Positions 1 through 8,343 of a stretch of 64,000 nt of DNA are shown piece by piece; the first letter of the stretch is position 1; each line of letters opens with the position of its first letter. A program made the position numbers and the translations under genes. Origin of the DNA: Coccinella septempunctata (Eukaryota > Arthropoda > Insecta > Coleoptera > Coccinellidae); the NCBI RefSeq assembly GCF_907165205.1, contig NC_058193.1, positions 14,831,521 through 14,895,520 on the forward strand, read 5' to 3'. The notes under the pieces were generated by a model, which worked only from the letters and a program-made list of their open reading frames with translations, was not told where the DNA came from and did not search any database.

Positions 1-800
1 TTCAAACTTTAGCCAAAGAAGATAACGAACATTAACTCTCCTCAAGCTAGTGCATATTATGATATTTTACTGATCTGTTGTATTTTCCATGCAAATAACT
101 GGATTTGGTATGCCTTCAATCAGTTTGTATAAACTTCAATTATGTTCGTCACATATTTTCCGAAGAGATTCGACATTGTGCTAAAATACGTAATAATAGA
201 AACTTTTACGTAGAACGGGCAACATAGCGTTGATTTAAAACCTAAAAATGTTTTGACAAGCGTCATAACCCCACATTTTCGTACTATACAGAGTGAAATG
301 TGTCAAATTTCCATGGCCAACCGGGTGCTAAAATAAAAGTGAATGGCGTATATATACAGGATGAATGGTGACGTAAGGGACAACGGCTCAGTGATAGAGA
401 AACTTAAACTCAATAAGGATTGGTGGTTTAAATTATTGATGGACAGATTGAATCGAACACCGGTTCTCGGATGGAACACTCGATTCTAGGAATCGGGCAA
501 TACCCGATTATAGGGATCGGACGACGCGCCACTCGATTGTACGGATGGATCGATGCTTGGACTCGGGCTTAGAAAACAGTCGTATGATACGGCGCACGGC
601 GTCGAGAATCGAAATAGATTTTAGATTCAATTGTTTCGATTTCGACTTTTAGGTCTCCTTCTGGTTAACTTTGCTGCCAAATTGCTGGAAAATTATATCA
701 AATTTTGAAATTGATGTCATTTCGGATAATACTCATTGTTAAATGGATGTATGTAATTTGAACGGTGGAACACTGGCTTTGACTAGAGTAGGTACGTTAA
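1..800. other. Non-coding stretch with no recognised feature
   Basis: No frame of convincing length or domain content on either strand. The stretch is AT-rich, with a few short repeats of the word CGATT around 480-540. I see no element ends here, apart from the repeat unit that starts at 801. Confidence 0.5.
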
Positions 801-903
801 TAGCTGGGCATACACGGACGTTATTTTCGAGATGATTTTGAAGATGACACGCCTTACGGCATTATAGAAAGTGCGTGTATGACTGGACTCTTCCCTTGGA
901 GAG
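801..903 (+). repeat. AGCTGGGCATACACGG repeat unit, left of the foldback
   Basis: The unit starts TAGCTGGGCATACACGG and ends near GTGTATGACTGG, which is an imperfect inverted copy of its start, so it looks like a small hairpin MITE of about 88 bp. Related copies lie at 4269-4356 (same strand), 14614-14745 and 41655-41740 (inverted). The last nine bases, CTTGGAGAG (895-903), are the left target duplication of the foldback that follows. Confidence 0.6.
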
Positions 904-1960
904 GTGTCCGTGAAGTTAGCACCCACTTTTTCGAAAATGAAGAAAATTTTTTTTGCATTCGTTAGTAACTCGTTAGTAACTATTTGTAACACCAAAATTT
1001 TCGTTTGTACCTTAAAGATACTGGTAGAAAAACACCGCATTCCGCTGGGTGCTAACTTCACGGGCACCCACTGTTCGATTTTTCGCGAAAAATAAAATAC
1101 ACTTGGGAAGTCCATCGTTAGTAACTATTTGTAACACAAAAATTTTCGTTTGTAACCTAACCTATGATGGGAAAATGACACACCCAAAACGTGAAGTTAG
1201 CACCCACATTTTCGAAAATGAAGATAATTTTTTTTGCATTCGTTTGTAACTCGTTAGTAACTATTTGTAACACAAAAATTTTCATTTGTAACCTAACCTA
1301 TGATGGGAAAATGACACCCCCAAATTATGAAGTTAGCACCCACATTTTCGAAAATGACGAAAATTTTGCGAAAAATAAAGAACAGTTGGGAAGTTCATCG
1401 TTAGTAACGACTCGTAACACACAAATTTTTCTTTGTAACCTCACCTATAACGGAAAAATGACACCCTCAAAATGTGAAGTTAGCACCCACATTTTCGAAA
1501 ATGACGAAAATTTTTTCTGCATTTGTTAGTAACTCGTTAGTAACTATTTGTAACACCAAAATTTTTGTTTGTACTGTATTGTATACTGGTAGAATAACAC
1601 CGTATTCCGCTGAGTGCTAACTTCACGGGCACCCACTGTTCGATTTTTCGCGAAAAATAAAGTACAGTTGGGAAGTTCATCGTTAGTAACGACTCGTAAC
1701 ACACAAATTTTCGTTTGTAACCTAACCTATGATGGGAAAATGACAACTCCAAAATGCGAAGTTAACACCCACTTTTTCGAAAATTAAGAAAATTCGTTCT
1801 GGATTCGTTCGTAACTCGTTAGTAACTATTTGTAACACAAAAATTTCCGTTTGTACCTCAAAGATACTGCTAGAAAAACACCGCATTTCTCTGGGTGCTA
1901 ACTTCAAGGCCATCCACTGTTCGATTTTTCACGAAAAATAAAGTAGAGTTGAAAAGTTCA
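904..1960 (+). repeat. Left foldback arm, tandem subrepeats
   Basis: About 140-bp units repeat with variation. Each carries a GTTAGCACCCAC word, a TTCGAAAATGA word, an ATTCGTTAGTAACTCGTTAG word and a CCTAACCTATGATGGG word. Several short open frames in this arm are by-products of the repeat and not genes. The same units run in the opposite direction in the right arm. Confidence 0.75.
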
Positions 1961-2489
1961 TCGTAAGTTACTATTAATTTTTTTTGCATTCGTTTGTAAC
2001 TCGTTAGTACCCTGTTACTAAATGTTCGACACACATAATTTCATTAGTAAACTACCCTTCAATTGACAACACCCCTAAAGTGCAAAATTAGCATATACAC
2101 ATTTTGGAGAATTCTGAATTAGTGTATTGCTTCCGTAAAATGAGTACTTCCTCTGCAATTACATATTTGTGACACAAATTTCTGTTTCTTTTAAGTATTT
2201 TTTTTATGGAAATTTTCGTCTGGGGCCCAATGTTTGTGCTCGAAGTAACTTTGTATTTTTATCCATACCCACATATCTCACATCCAATTCATATTGATTT
2301 TTATCCGTAATTTCACCGAGCAGTCGAAGAATTGTCAGGTAGGAGGAGAAATGAAATAAACGTCTGTATACCCAAGCCTTTCACTGTCTCATCAATTTTA
2401 GGTTTTTTGAATATAAATTGAATAATATTTTAAGAGAAAGTATATTTTCAAAATAAATTTACATGGTAAAATATAAAAATTTTCGAATA

Positions 2490-3104
2490 CTATACAAAAA
2501 TAGGTGGCAGGTGGACGTCAAGTGCCACTGTTTTTGGTACAATTTTCATTTTTTTGGACATATCATTGTATAACCCCAGCGCTCCATCATTTCTCCGACA
2601 GACAGCAATGTAGTGTCCCAAGCACGTCCTAGTATGTGATTTCTGGTAACATACCAAACCCCGTAATATGAACTGATGTTCAGGAAAATTCAAATTCAAA
2701 GGCAAATTTTCCAACTTTACATTTTCGGCTTCACTCGTATCAATGAAAATATGAGTGCTGAATTCATTGTCCACTAATGTTGCCTCAGAACACATTCTGC
2801 AATTAAACTGTCCTTGCAGTGATTCCAGAAGCGAGTTTTCGAGGTTTTTAGGCTCAGTCAGCTGAATGGTTTTATACGTTTCTTCGTGAGAGCATTCCAT
2901 GCACTTACGCTTTTCTATCACACTATATAATCCTTGTCCCATTTTTTGTAGAGCAGATATGATATTATCTTGGCAGTCCACTTTAACGATTTGGTGGTTT
3001 ATCGTCAGCTTTTGTTGTTCGTAGAGTTCACCGAGGAACACAGCTCTTTCCTGATAATTCCTGATTATTGCGAGTACCAGAAGATGTCTCAAACTTAACA
3101 TCAA
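2490..3104 (-). CDS. Ubiquitin-specific-protease-like C-terminal fragment carried by the foldback
   Basis: A 204-residue frame on the minus strand in the unique centre of the foldback element. What is seen: two CxxC pairs (KCMEC near residue 68, NCRMC near 101) in the middle third, then near residue 163 a GHYIAVCRRNDG stretch followed by YND. Known: peptidase family C19 (USP) enzymes have a cysteine-rich finger region and, towards the C-terminus, a GHY histidine box followed by an aspartate or asparagine. The usual N-terminal catalytic cysteine box is absent, so this is a fragment or a diverged relative. The start is the first ATG pair (MM). The 50-bp tandem repeats upstream lie where a promoter would be. 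It could also be an unrelated zinc-binding protein. Function unknown. Confidence 0.5.
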   Translation of the reverse strand: MMLSLRHLLVLAIIRNYQERAVFLGELYEQQKLTINHQIVKVDCQDNIISALQKMGQGLYSVIEKRKCMECSHEETYKTIQLTEPKNLENSLLESLQGQFNCRMCSEATLVDNEFSTHIFIDTSEAENVKLENLPLNLNFPEHQFILRGLVCYQKSHTRTCLGHYIAVCRRNDGALGLYNDMSKKMKIVPKTVALDVHLPPIFV

Positions 3105-3105
3105 T

Positions 3106-3290
3106 GAGCATTTCTTATTGCGACTTTCTGAAGTTATCCCGAATATAACCAGAATAATAAATTCTCAATGTGAGTTCCTAAAGTTATCGCGAACGTGACA
3201 TGAATGAGAAATTCCCAATGCGAGTTCTTCAAGTTATCCGAAACGTTGCCTGAATGAGATATTCTTATTTCGTGTTCTTGAGATTTTCCT
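3106..3290 (+). repeat. About 50-bp tandem repeat, 3.5 copies
   Basis: Units such as CAATGCGAGTTCTTCAAG and CAATGTGAGTTCCTAAAG recur every 50 bases or so, just upstream of the minus-strand frame at 2490-3104. They differ from the subrepeats of the foldback arms. Confidence 0.65.
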
Positions 3291-3299
3291 AAAAATGTG

Positions 3300-4109
3300 T
3301 ATTTGCTAACTTCGCATTTTGAGGGTGTCATTTTACCAATATATGTTAGGTTACAAACCTTGTTACAAATAGTTACTAACGATGTACTATCTTCTAATAA
3401 GTAAGTAAGCACCCAGTGGAATGCGGTGTTATTCTGGCATTATCTTTGAGATACAAATGAAAATGTTCGTGTTACAAGTAGTTACTAACGAGCTACGAAA
3501 GAATGCAAAAAAATTGCCTTAATTTTCGAAAATGTGGGTGCTAACTTCGCATTTTGGGGGTGTCATTTTTTCATCATAGGTTAGGTTACAAACGAAAATT
3601 TTCGTGTTACAAATAGTTACTAACGAGTTACTAACGAATGCAAAAAAAATTTCCTTCATTTTTGAAAATGTGGGTGCTGACTTCGCATTTTGGGGGTGTC
3701 ATTCTCTAATCATAGGTTAGGTTACAAACGAAAATTTTTGTGTTAAAAATAGTTACTAACGAGTTACAAACGAATGCAAAAAAAATTATCTTCATTTTCG
3801 AAAATGTGGGTGCTAACTTCGCATTTTGGGGGTGTCATTTTCCCATCATAGGTTAGGTTACAAACGAAAATTTTTGTGTTACAAATAGTTACTAACGATG
3901 GACTTCCCGAGTGTATTTTATTTTTCGCGAAAAATCGAACAGTGGGTGTCCGTGAAGTTAGCACCCAGCGGAATGCGGTGTTTTTCTACCAGTATCTTTA
4001 AGGTACAAACGAAAATATTGGTGTTACAAATAGTTACTAACGAGTTACTAACGATTGCAAAAAAAATTTTCTTCATTTTTGAAAAAGTGGGTGCTAAGTT
4101 CACGGACAC
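3300..4109 (-). repeat. Right foldback arm, tandem subrepeats
   Basis: Inverted copies of the left-arm units (GTGGGTGCTAAC, CCCATCATAGGTTAGG, GTTACTAACGAGTTAC). The arm is shorter than the left one, so the arms differ in unit number, as is usual for foldback elements. The ORF-like frames here are repeat shadows. Confidence 0.75.
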
Positions 4110-4118
4110 CTTGGAGAG

Positions 4119-4172
4119 TCATGGCTCTTTCCCTTGAAAGAACGTCCGTGTATGCCCAGCTATTCATGGCTC
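4119..4172. repeat. 36-bp solo terminus between 9-bp direct repeats
   Basis: TCATGGCTC occurs at 4119-4127 and again at 4164-4172. The 36 bases between them end in the inverted form of the AGCTGGGCATACACGGACGTT terminus. The paralogous sequence at about 14690-14710 (inverted) has a single copy of TCATGGCTC and no insert, so this looks like a remnant of an insertion with a 9-bp target duplication. Confidence 0.6.
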
Positions 4173-4389
4173 GTGGGGACGTGGCGGTTATCATGCGATA
4201 AAGGACGGCGTGGCAAAAAAACTGTCGTCGCCAATACACGTGATACATTAATTCAGATTATTTAACAAATAGCTGGGCATACACGGACGTTATTTTAGAG
4301 ATGATTCTGAAGATGACACGCCTTACGGTATGATAGAATGTGCGTGTATGACTGGCTTCAAGCGCCACGACCAAACGGGAGCGGATTTA
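4173..4389 (+). repeat. Repeat locus and AGCTGGGCATACACGG unit
   Basis: 4173-4250 (GTGGGGACGTGGCGG, GGCGTGGCAAAAAAACTG) is repeated in inverted order at 14614-14690. 4269-4356 is a second AGCTGGGCATACACGG unit. The sequence up to GGGAGCGGATTTAA (about 4391) matches, inverted, the sequence at 41622-41660. The Penelope element joins here, so this marks its 5' junction. Confidence 0.6.
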
Positions 4390-6171
4390 AGAGATGATTT
4401 TATTGACCTTGTACTGACCAAATCCGACAAAGGAAACGTCAGCGTACTAATGCCCAGGAGCACATACATTGACAAATCATTCGAGATATCAACTGATACC
4501 AACTCATATTCACCCCTTGACTGTGATCCTACTGAAACATATCATAGCAGGATCAACCGGTTTGTATCAAAATTGAAAAAGGATGGAAAAATAAACTCAC
4601 ATCTTGCCGGAAAACTAACCACATACAACTCTACTGCTCCTAAATTTTACTCCCTGCCCAAGATACACAAGCCCACTCTGGCAGTTAGACCCATTGTTGC
4701 CAACATCGATTCCCCCAACTCTAAGCTATCAAAATATATAAGTGGTGTTCTCACTTCAGCACATGATAAGGATAACAACAGTTACTACATCAGAGACTCA
4801 TTCCATTTCGCAAGCATTATTCAGAATTTTACTATCCCTGAAGACCACATTATGGTGAGTCTTGATATCGTATCCCTCTTCTCTAACGTCACATTGGAGG
4901 CTGTAATCGATAGCGTCAACCTTCATTGGGATTCAATTGGGGAACATTGCCCATTACAGAGAGGGGATTTCCTTGAGTGCGTCAGGTTAGTCTTCAACAC
5001 TACTTACTGCCAGTTCCAAGAAAAATTTTTCAAACAAACAAAGGGAACACCTATGGGTACTGACTCTTCTTCCATTTTCGCGGAGATGGTGGTGGACGAC
5101 ATCCTTGATAGGGCTTTTTCGCTGCTTTGCTACACCCCTTTAATGACGAAGAAATACGTAGATGATCTATTTTGTATTTTACGGGCCGACCAACTCGGTG
5201 ACATTATTCGTGTATTGAACGACCAAAACATTCACATAAATTTTACTCATGAGGTTGAGACCAATTCCACCCTTCCATACTTGGAATTACAATTCATACG
5301 CAATGACGACAACACGATTTCCACTGATTGGTATCAGAAGCCAACTGCCTCTGGGCGATACCTCAACTACAAATCATCCCATGAACACAAACAGAAGATC
5401 AACCTCATTCTGGGAATGAAAGGCCGGCTAGAAAAGTTAGTCTCCCCCCGACACTTGCAGAACAGCCTCCACAGACTGGCCGACCTACTCAACAGCAATT
5501 CTTACCCAAGGAGACTAATCAATAAAATCCTTTTCAATACTCCAGGATACACCACCGAACCCCATGCCGAGATCTCACCCCATACCCCCCAGGATGTCGA
5601 CCAAACGACACCTGTTGTCCCCAAGTTTTTCTCCCTGCCATATCACCCTGCTATCACCCCCCGTATCATCAAAACCATAAGCCACCACGTCGTAGACAGA
5701 AACATGTTCCTCATTGCCAAACGCATGCCCAACACCCTTGGCAGACATGTTTTCTCAAGGATGAAGGATATAACACCCATCGAGAAAAGGGCTGGAATAG
5801 TCTATGCTATAAACTGCACAGACTGTGATAAGACATACATCGGCCAAACGGGGAGAAATCTCAAGACGCGATTAAGGGAGCACGTCAGGGACTGTGCGAT
5901 GGCTAAGCAGACTACTGGCCTATCCAAACACTGTTATGAGATGAACCACACGATGAACTTCGGTGATGCCAAGATATTGAAGTCTGAATCTAATAGACAC
6001 AAACGAGAATTCCTGGAAGCTGTCGAGATAATGAGCCGAGACAACAACCTCAACATTAACACCGACTTCAACGGCATTAACTCCATCTACTGCAACATCG
6101 TTAATCTGATTAATAAGCCGCCCACCTTTCCTTCTCCCTACACAGAACACCCACTGCCCCATGACTCGTGA
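4330..6171 (+). CDS. Penelope-like reverse transcriptase with GIY-YIG endonuclease
   Basis: A 613-residue frame without internal stops. The first 20 or so residues come from the flanking repeat, so the native N-terminus is lost. RT motifs in order: a FYSLPKIHKP box near residue 115; SLDIVSLFSNV (motif A) near 177; GTPMGTDSSS, a diverged form of motif B, near 239; and KKYVDDLFC (motif C, catalytic aspartates) near 276. The C-terminal GIY-YIG nuclease starts with GIVYAINCTDC near 490, followed by TYIGQTGR and LKTRLREH. Known: this RT plus GIY-YIG architecture defines endonuclease-containing Penelope-like retroelements, which prime reverse transcription at a nick made by the nuclease. The motif B changes may reduce activity. 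It was probably copied recently enough to stay open, but it lacks its 5' end. Confidence 0.9.
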   Translation: MIECACMTGFKRHDQTGADLRDDFIDLVLTKSDKGNVSVLMPRSTYIDKSFEISTDTNSYSPLDCDPTETYHSRINRFVSKLKKDGKINSHLAGKLTTYNSTAPKFYSLPKIHKPTLAVRPIVANIDSPNSKLSKYISGVLTSAHDKDNNSYYIRDSFHFASIIQNFTIPEDHIMVSLDIVSLFSNVTLEAVIDSVNLHWDSIGEHCPLQRGDFLECVRLVFNTTYCQFQEKFFKQTKGTPMGTDSSSIFAEMVVDDILDRAFSLLCYTPLMTKKYVDDLFCILRADQLGDIIRVLNDQNIHINFTHEVETNSTLPYLELQFIRNDDNTISTDWYQKPTASGRYLNYKSSHEHKQKINLILGMKGRLEKLVSPRHLQNSLHRLADLLNSNSYPRRLINKILFNTPGYTTEPHAEISPHTPQDVDQTTPVVPKFFSLPYHPAITPRIIKTISHHVVDRNMFLIAKRMPNTLGRHVFSRMKDITPIEKRAGIVYAINCTDCDKTYIGQTGRNLKTRLREHVRDCAMAKQTTGLSKHCYEMNHTMNFGDAKILKSESNRHKREFLEAVEIMSRDNNLNINTDFNGINSIYCNIVNLINKPPTFPSPYTEHPLPHDS

Positions 6172-6443
6172 CGCCACTGTCCGGGTCTGTCATTTCCCTT
6201 TCTGTCTTTTCCCTCTCTGCTTGTCCTTACCTTTCCTTGTTTTTTGACATAATATTTCTATGGTAATGTATAACCTCGCTTAGCTATTTGTCTATGTTCC
6301 GGGTTTTATCTATTGTTTTGATTATTTGTAACACGGTTTCTCTTCGTGTGTATTCATTTTGTGACAATTTATGTGTTTCGAGCTTACACGGGACTGAGTA
6401 CCAATGCATTTATTATAAATTGCAAAAGAGTTAAACTGAGAAA

Positions 6444-7048
6444 ATGGATGCAAGTAAAGTACAAATTGGTTTGCTTGAGGGAAAGTCAAACTGGTCAACC
6501 TGGAAATATAAATTGTGCATTTTGTTAAGAGGAATTAAAGGTGGTTTAGAAGTTATCGAAGGAAAATTGGAAGCCCCTAAATCCTTACCAGAAGATGCTA
6601 CAACTGATGACAAACAGAGGTATGAGAAAGACTTATCTGGTTTCAATCAGGCCGATACTAATGCTCTATTAGTTCTAACTCTAAATATGACACAAGAAAC
6701 TTTAGAAAAAGTAATGCGTTTCACATCCGCTAGAGAAATTTGGCTGGAATTGCATAGACTTTATGATGGCAATGTTGAGGACAAAACATATGACCTGTGC
6801 ATGCAATTCTTTAGCTATGAAAGACAAGCAGATGATGATATAGCAACACATACATCGAAACTAAAGAATCTTTGGGATAAACTTCAGAAAGAAATTTCGA
6901 AGGACAAAGTTAGTGCTGGAAATGCGTGTCAGTGTGATTTACCTGAAATTTTGCTTATTTGTAAAATATTAGAAACTCTACCTTCAGATTATTTCTCGTT
7001 CAAGTCAAGTTGGATGCTCGTATCAATCAAAGATAGAACTATAGATAA
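6444..7048 (+). CDS. Copia 1 gag, N-terminal part (split by insertion)
   Basis: About 200 residues of native gag, starting at the ATG at 6444 after a leader. The profile is that of copia gag (UBN2-type): a GLLEGKSNWSTWKYKL start, an REIWLELHRLYD region, and KLKNLWDKL. The last native codon is at the insertion point; the remaining codons of the open frame, to 7139, come from the CACTG element and are not gag. Gag coats the RNA and forms the particle. Confidence 0.8.
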
Positions 7049-7209
7049 CACTGATCGACAAAATTATAGCTTTGTTCTCCCACCTAAGGAAAATATATAT
7101 ATTTTGAATCTTCGTAGCCAAGGTATAAACGCACGATAAATAAAAAGTGGAAGTTAGCTCTTGTTGTTTTTTAATAATTATATTCATGATTTTTAACAAA
7201 AACAATGCA

Positions 7210-7887
7210 TTATAATATTTGCAATGGTGTAAAAGATTCCGATCGCTTAGATCTTTTGTTTTTTCTGCTGTAGGACGACTCCAGTATTTCTCTAACGATA
7301 GACCAACAATAATCAGCAAGCATAGAGGGTTCCCCTTTGCCTTGGTAGCGTTTTTCGAATGACGCGATGTCTTGATGGAATCGCTCTCCATGCTCGTCAC
7401 TTACGGCTCCCATATTTTGTGGAAAGAAATTAATATGTGATTGCAAAAAGTGTATTTTTAAGCCCTTTTACAACAGCCGAGAATTCTCTAGAGAATTTGC
7501 TCGAAAATTCATGCGCCGTGAATTATATACCGTTGCATACGCACTTTCGGTAGAATTCTCTGTTCAGTTGCATACAAAATAATTTCTGCCGTTTTCTTGC
7601 GAGAATTTTGTAGAGAATTCTCCAGAGAATTCTCGGCTGTTGCAAACGGGCTTTAAGGACATGTTGCATCCCATTTTTTGATGAGCCTGTAACATCGTTT
7701 TGACGATATTTACATATTGCGGAGATTTGTGATTGCCAAGAAAATTTTTGGTCACTTCAACAAAGGACAACCAGGCTTCTTTTTCGAAGTCATTCAATGC
7801 TGCCAGAAACCGAACTTGTTTCAATAGTTTGTTTATTTTATAAAGTATCGTAGGGTACAGAAATGCGAACATGGACAATTCACGCAT
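7210..7887 (-). pseudogene. Transposon protein C-terminus (SDEHGERFHQDI type), split by MITE
   Basis: On the minus strand, one piece (7660-7887) reads KINKLLKQVRFLAALNDF through NFLGNHKSPQYVNIV. A second (7210-7455) reads HINFFPQNMGAVSDEH, GERFHQDIASFEKRYQG and MLADYCWSI. The 190-bp MITE sits between them, so they were one frame. I recall the EHGERFHQDI stretch as recurring in uncharacterised animal repeat proteins. I infer the C-terminal part of a transposase of this CACTG family. There is no N-terminal catalytic part in this copy. Confidence 0.5.
7462..7651. mobile_element. 190-bp MITE (GCCCGTTTGCAACAGCCGAG ends)
   Basis: Inverted ends GCCC..AACAGCCGAGAATTCTC and GAGAATTCTCGGCTGTTGC, flanked by TTTAA on both sides (7457-7461 and 7652-7656). 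The interior is rich in GAATTC hairpins. The same MITE is at the same place in CACTG copy 2, and separate insertions lie at 39694-41617 and 48091-49079. Confidence 0.75.
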
Positions 7888-8321
7888 GTCTTTTATTTTG
7901 ATAACGAAAGCTAAACAAACGTAAGTACTATTATTTTTGTAATAAGGTGAGGAATACCTAACAAAAAAAATATAAATCTCTTAGGTGGGACATGTTGCAT
8001 CCCATTTTTTGATCAGCTTGTAACATCGTTTTGACGATATTTACATATTGCGGAGATTTGTGATTGCCAAGAAAATTTTTGGTCACTTCTACAAAGGACA
8101 ACCAGGCTTCTTTTTCGAAGTCATTCAATGCTACCAGAAACTGAACTTGTTTCAATAGTTTGTTTATTTTATAAAGTATCGTAGGGTACAGAAGTGCGAA
8201 CATGGACAATTCACGCATGTCTTTTAGTTTGATAACGGGAGCTAAACAAACATAAGTACTATTATTTTTGTAATAAGGTGACAAATACCTAACAAAAAAA
8301 ATATAAATCTCTTAGGTGGGA
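7660..8321. repeat. 331-bp tandem duplication inside CACTG element
   Basis: CATGTTGCATCCCATT starts at 7660 and at 7991, a period of 331 bases. The two units are nearly identical and each ends in TTAGGTGGGA. The same duplication is present in the copy at 21138-22429. Confidence 0.8.
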
Positions 8322-8343
8322 GAACCCTTGTTGAATAGTGTAA

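Larger units (their letters stand above)
904..4109. mobile_element. Foldback (MULE/FB-like) element with 9-bp target duplication
   Basis: The ends are inverted copies beginning GTGTCCGTGAAGTTAGCACC; the right end differs at one base. The element is flanked by a perfect 9-bp duplication, CTTGGAGAG, at 895-903 and 4110-4118. The arms (to about 1960, and from about 3300) are made of degenerate subrepeats; the unique centre holds the minus-strand frame at 2490-3104. Known: nine-base duplications and arms built of tandem repeats are typical of Mutator-like elements and Drosophila FB elements. Inference: a non-autonomous member of that group. A related locus at 14614-14745 (inverted) lacks the insertion, so it serves as a paralogous empty site. 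No transposase was recognised. Confidence 0.75.
7049..8340. mobile_element. CACTG element, copy 1 (1292 bp), 3-bp TAA duplication
   Basis: Starts CACTGATCGACAAAAT, ends TTGAATAGTG. Ends share CACT, CAACAA and GTTCTCCCACCTAAG in inverted order. Flanked by TAA at 7046-7048 and 8341-8343. A second copy of identical length lies at 21138-22429 with TTA duplications. Known: a terminal CACTA/CACTG with a 3-bp duplication suggests the CACTA (EnSpm) group. It carries a minus-strand transposase-like remnant, a 190-bp MITE and a 331-bp internal duplication, so it is non-autonomous. Confidence 0.75.

Noticed and set aside
1..800. Short CGATT-rich segment as a MITE
   Set aside because: No inverted ends or duplications could be found.
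1150..1330. CCTAACCTA words as insect telomere (TTAGG) sequence
   Set aside because: Only two adjacent copies within each subrepeat and never a run; they are part of the foldback unit.
904..1960. Tandem arrays as a CRISPR-like array
   Set aside because: Units are degenerate, the intervening parts are also repeated, the arms are mirrored and the DNA is eukaryotic.
7049..7139. C-terminal 30 codons of the frame 6444-7139 as gag
   Set aside because: They lie inside the CACTG element; the same sequence recurs at 21138 in a different context.
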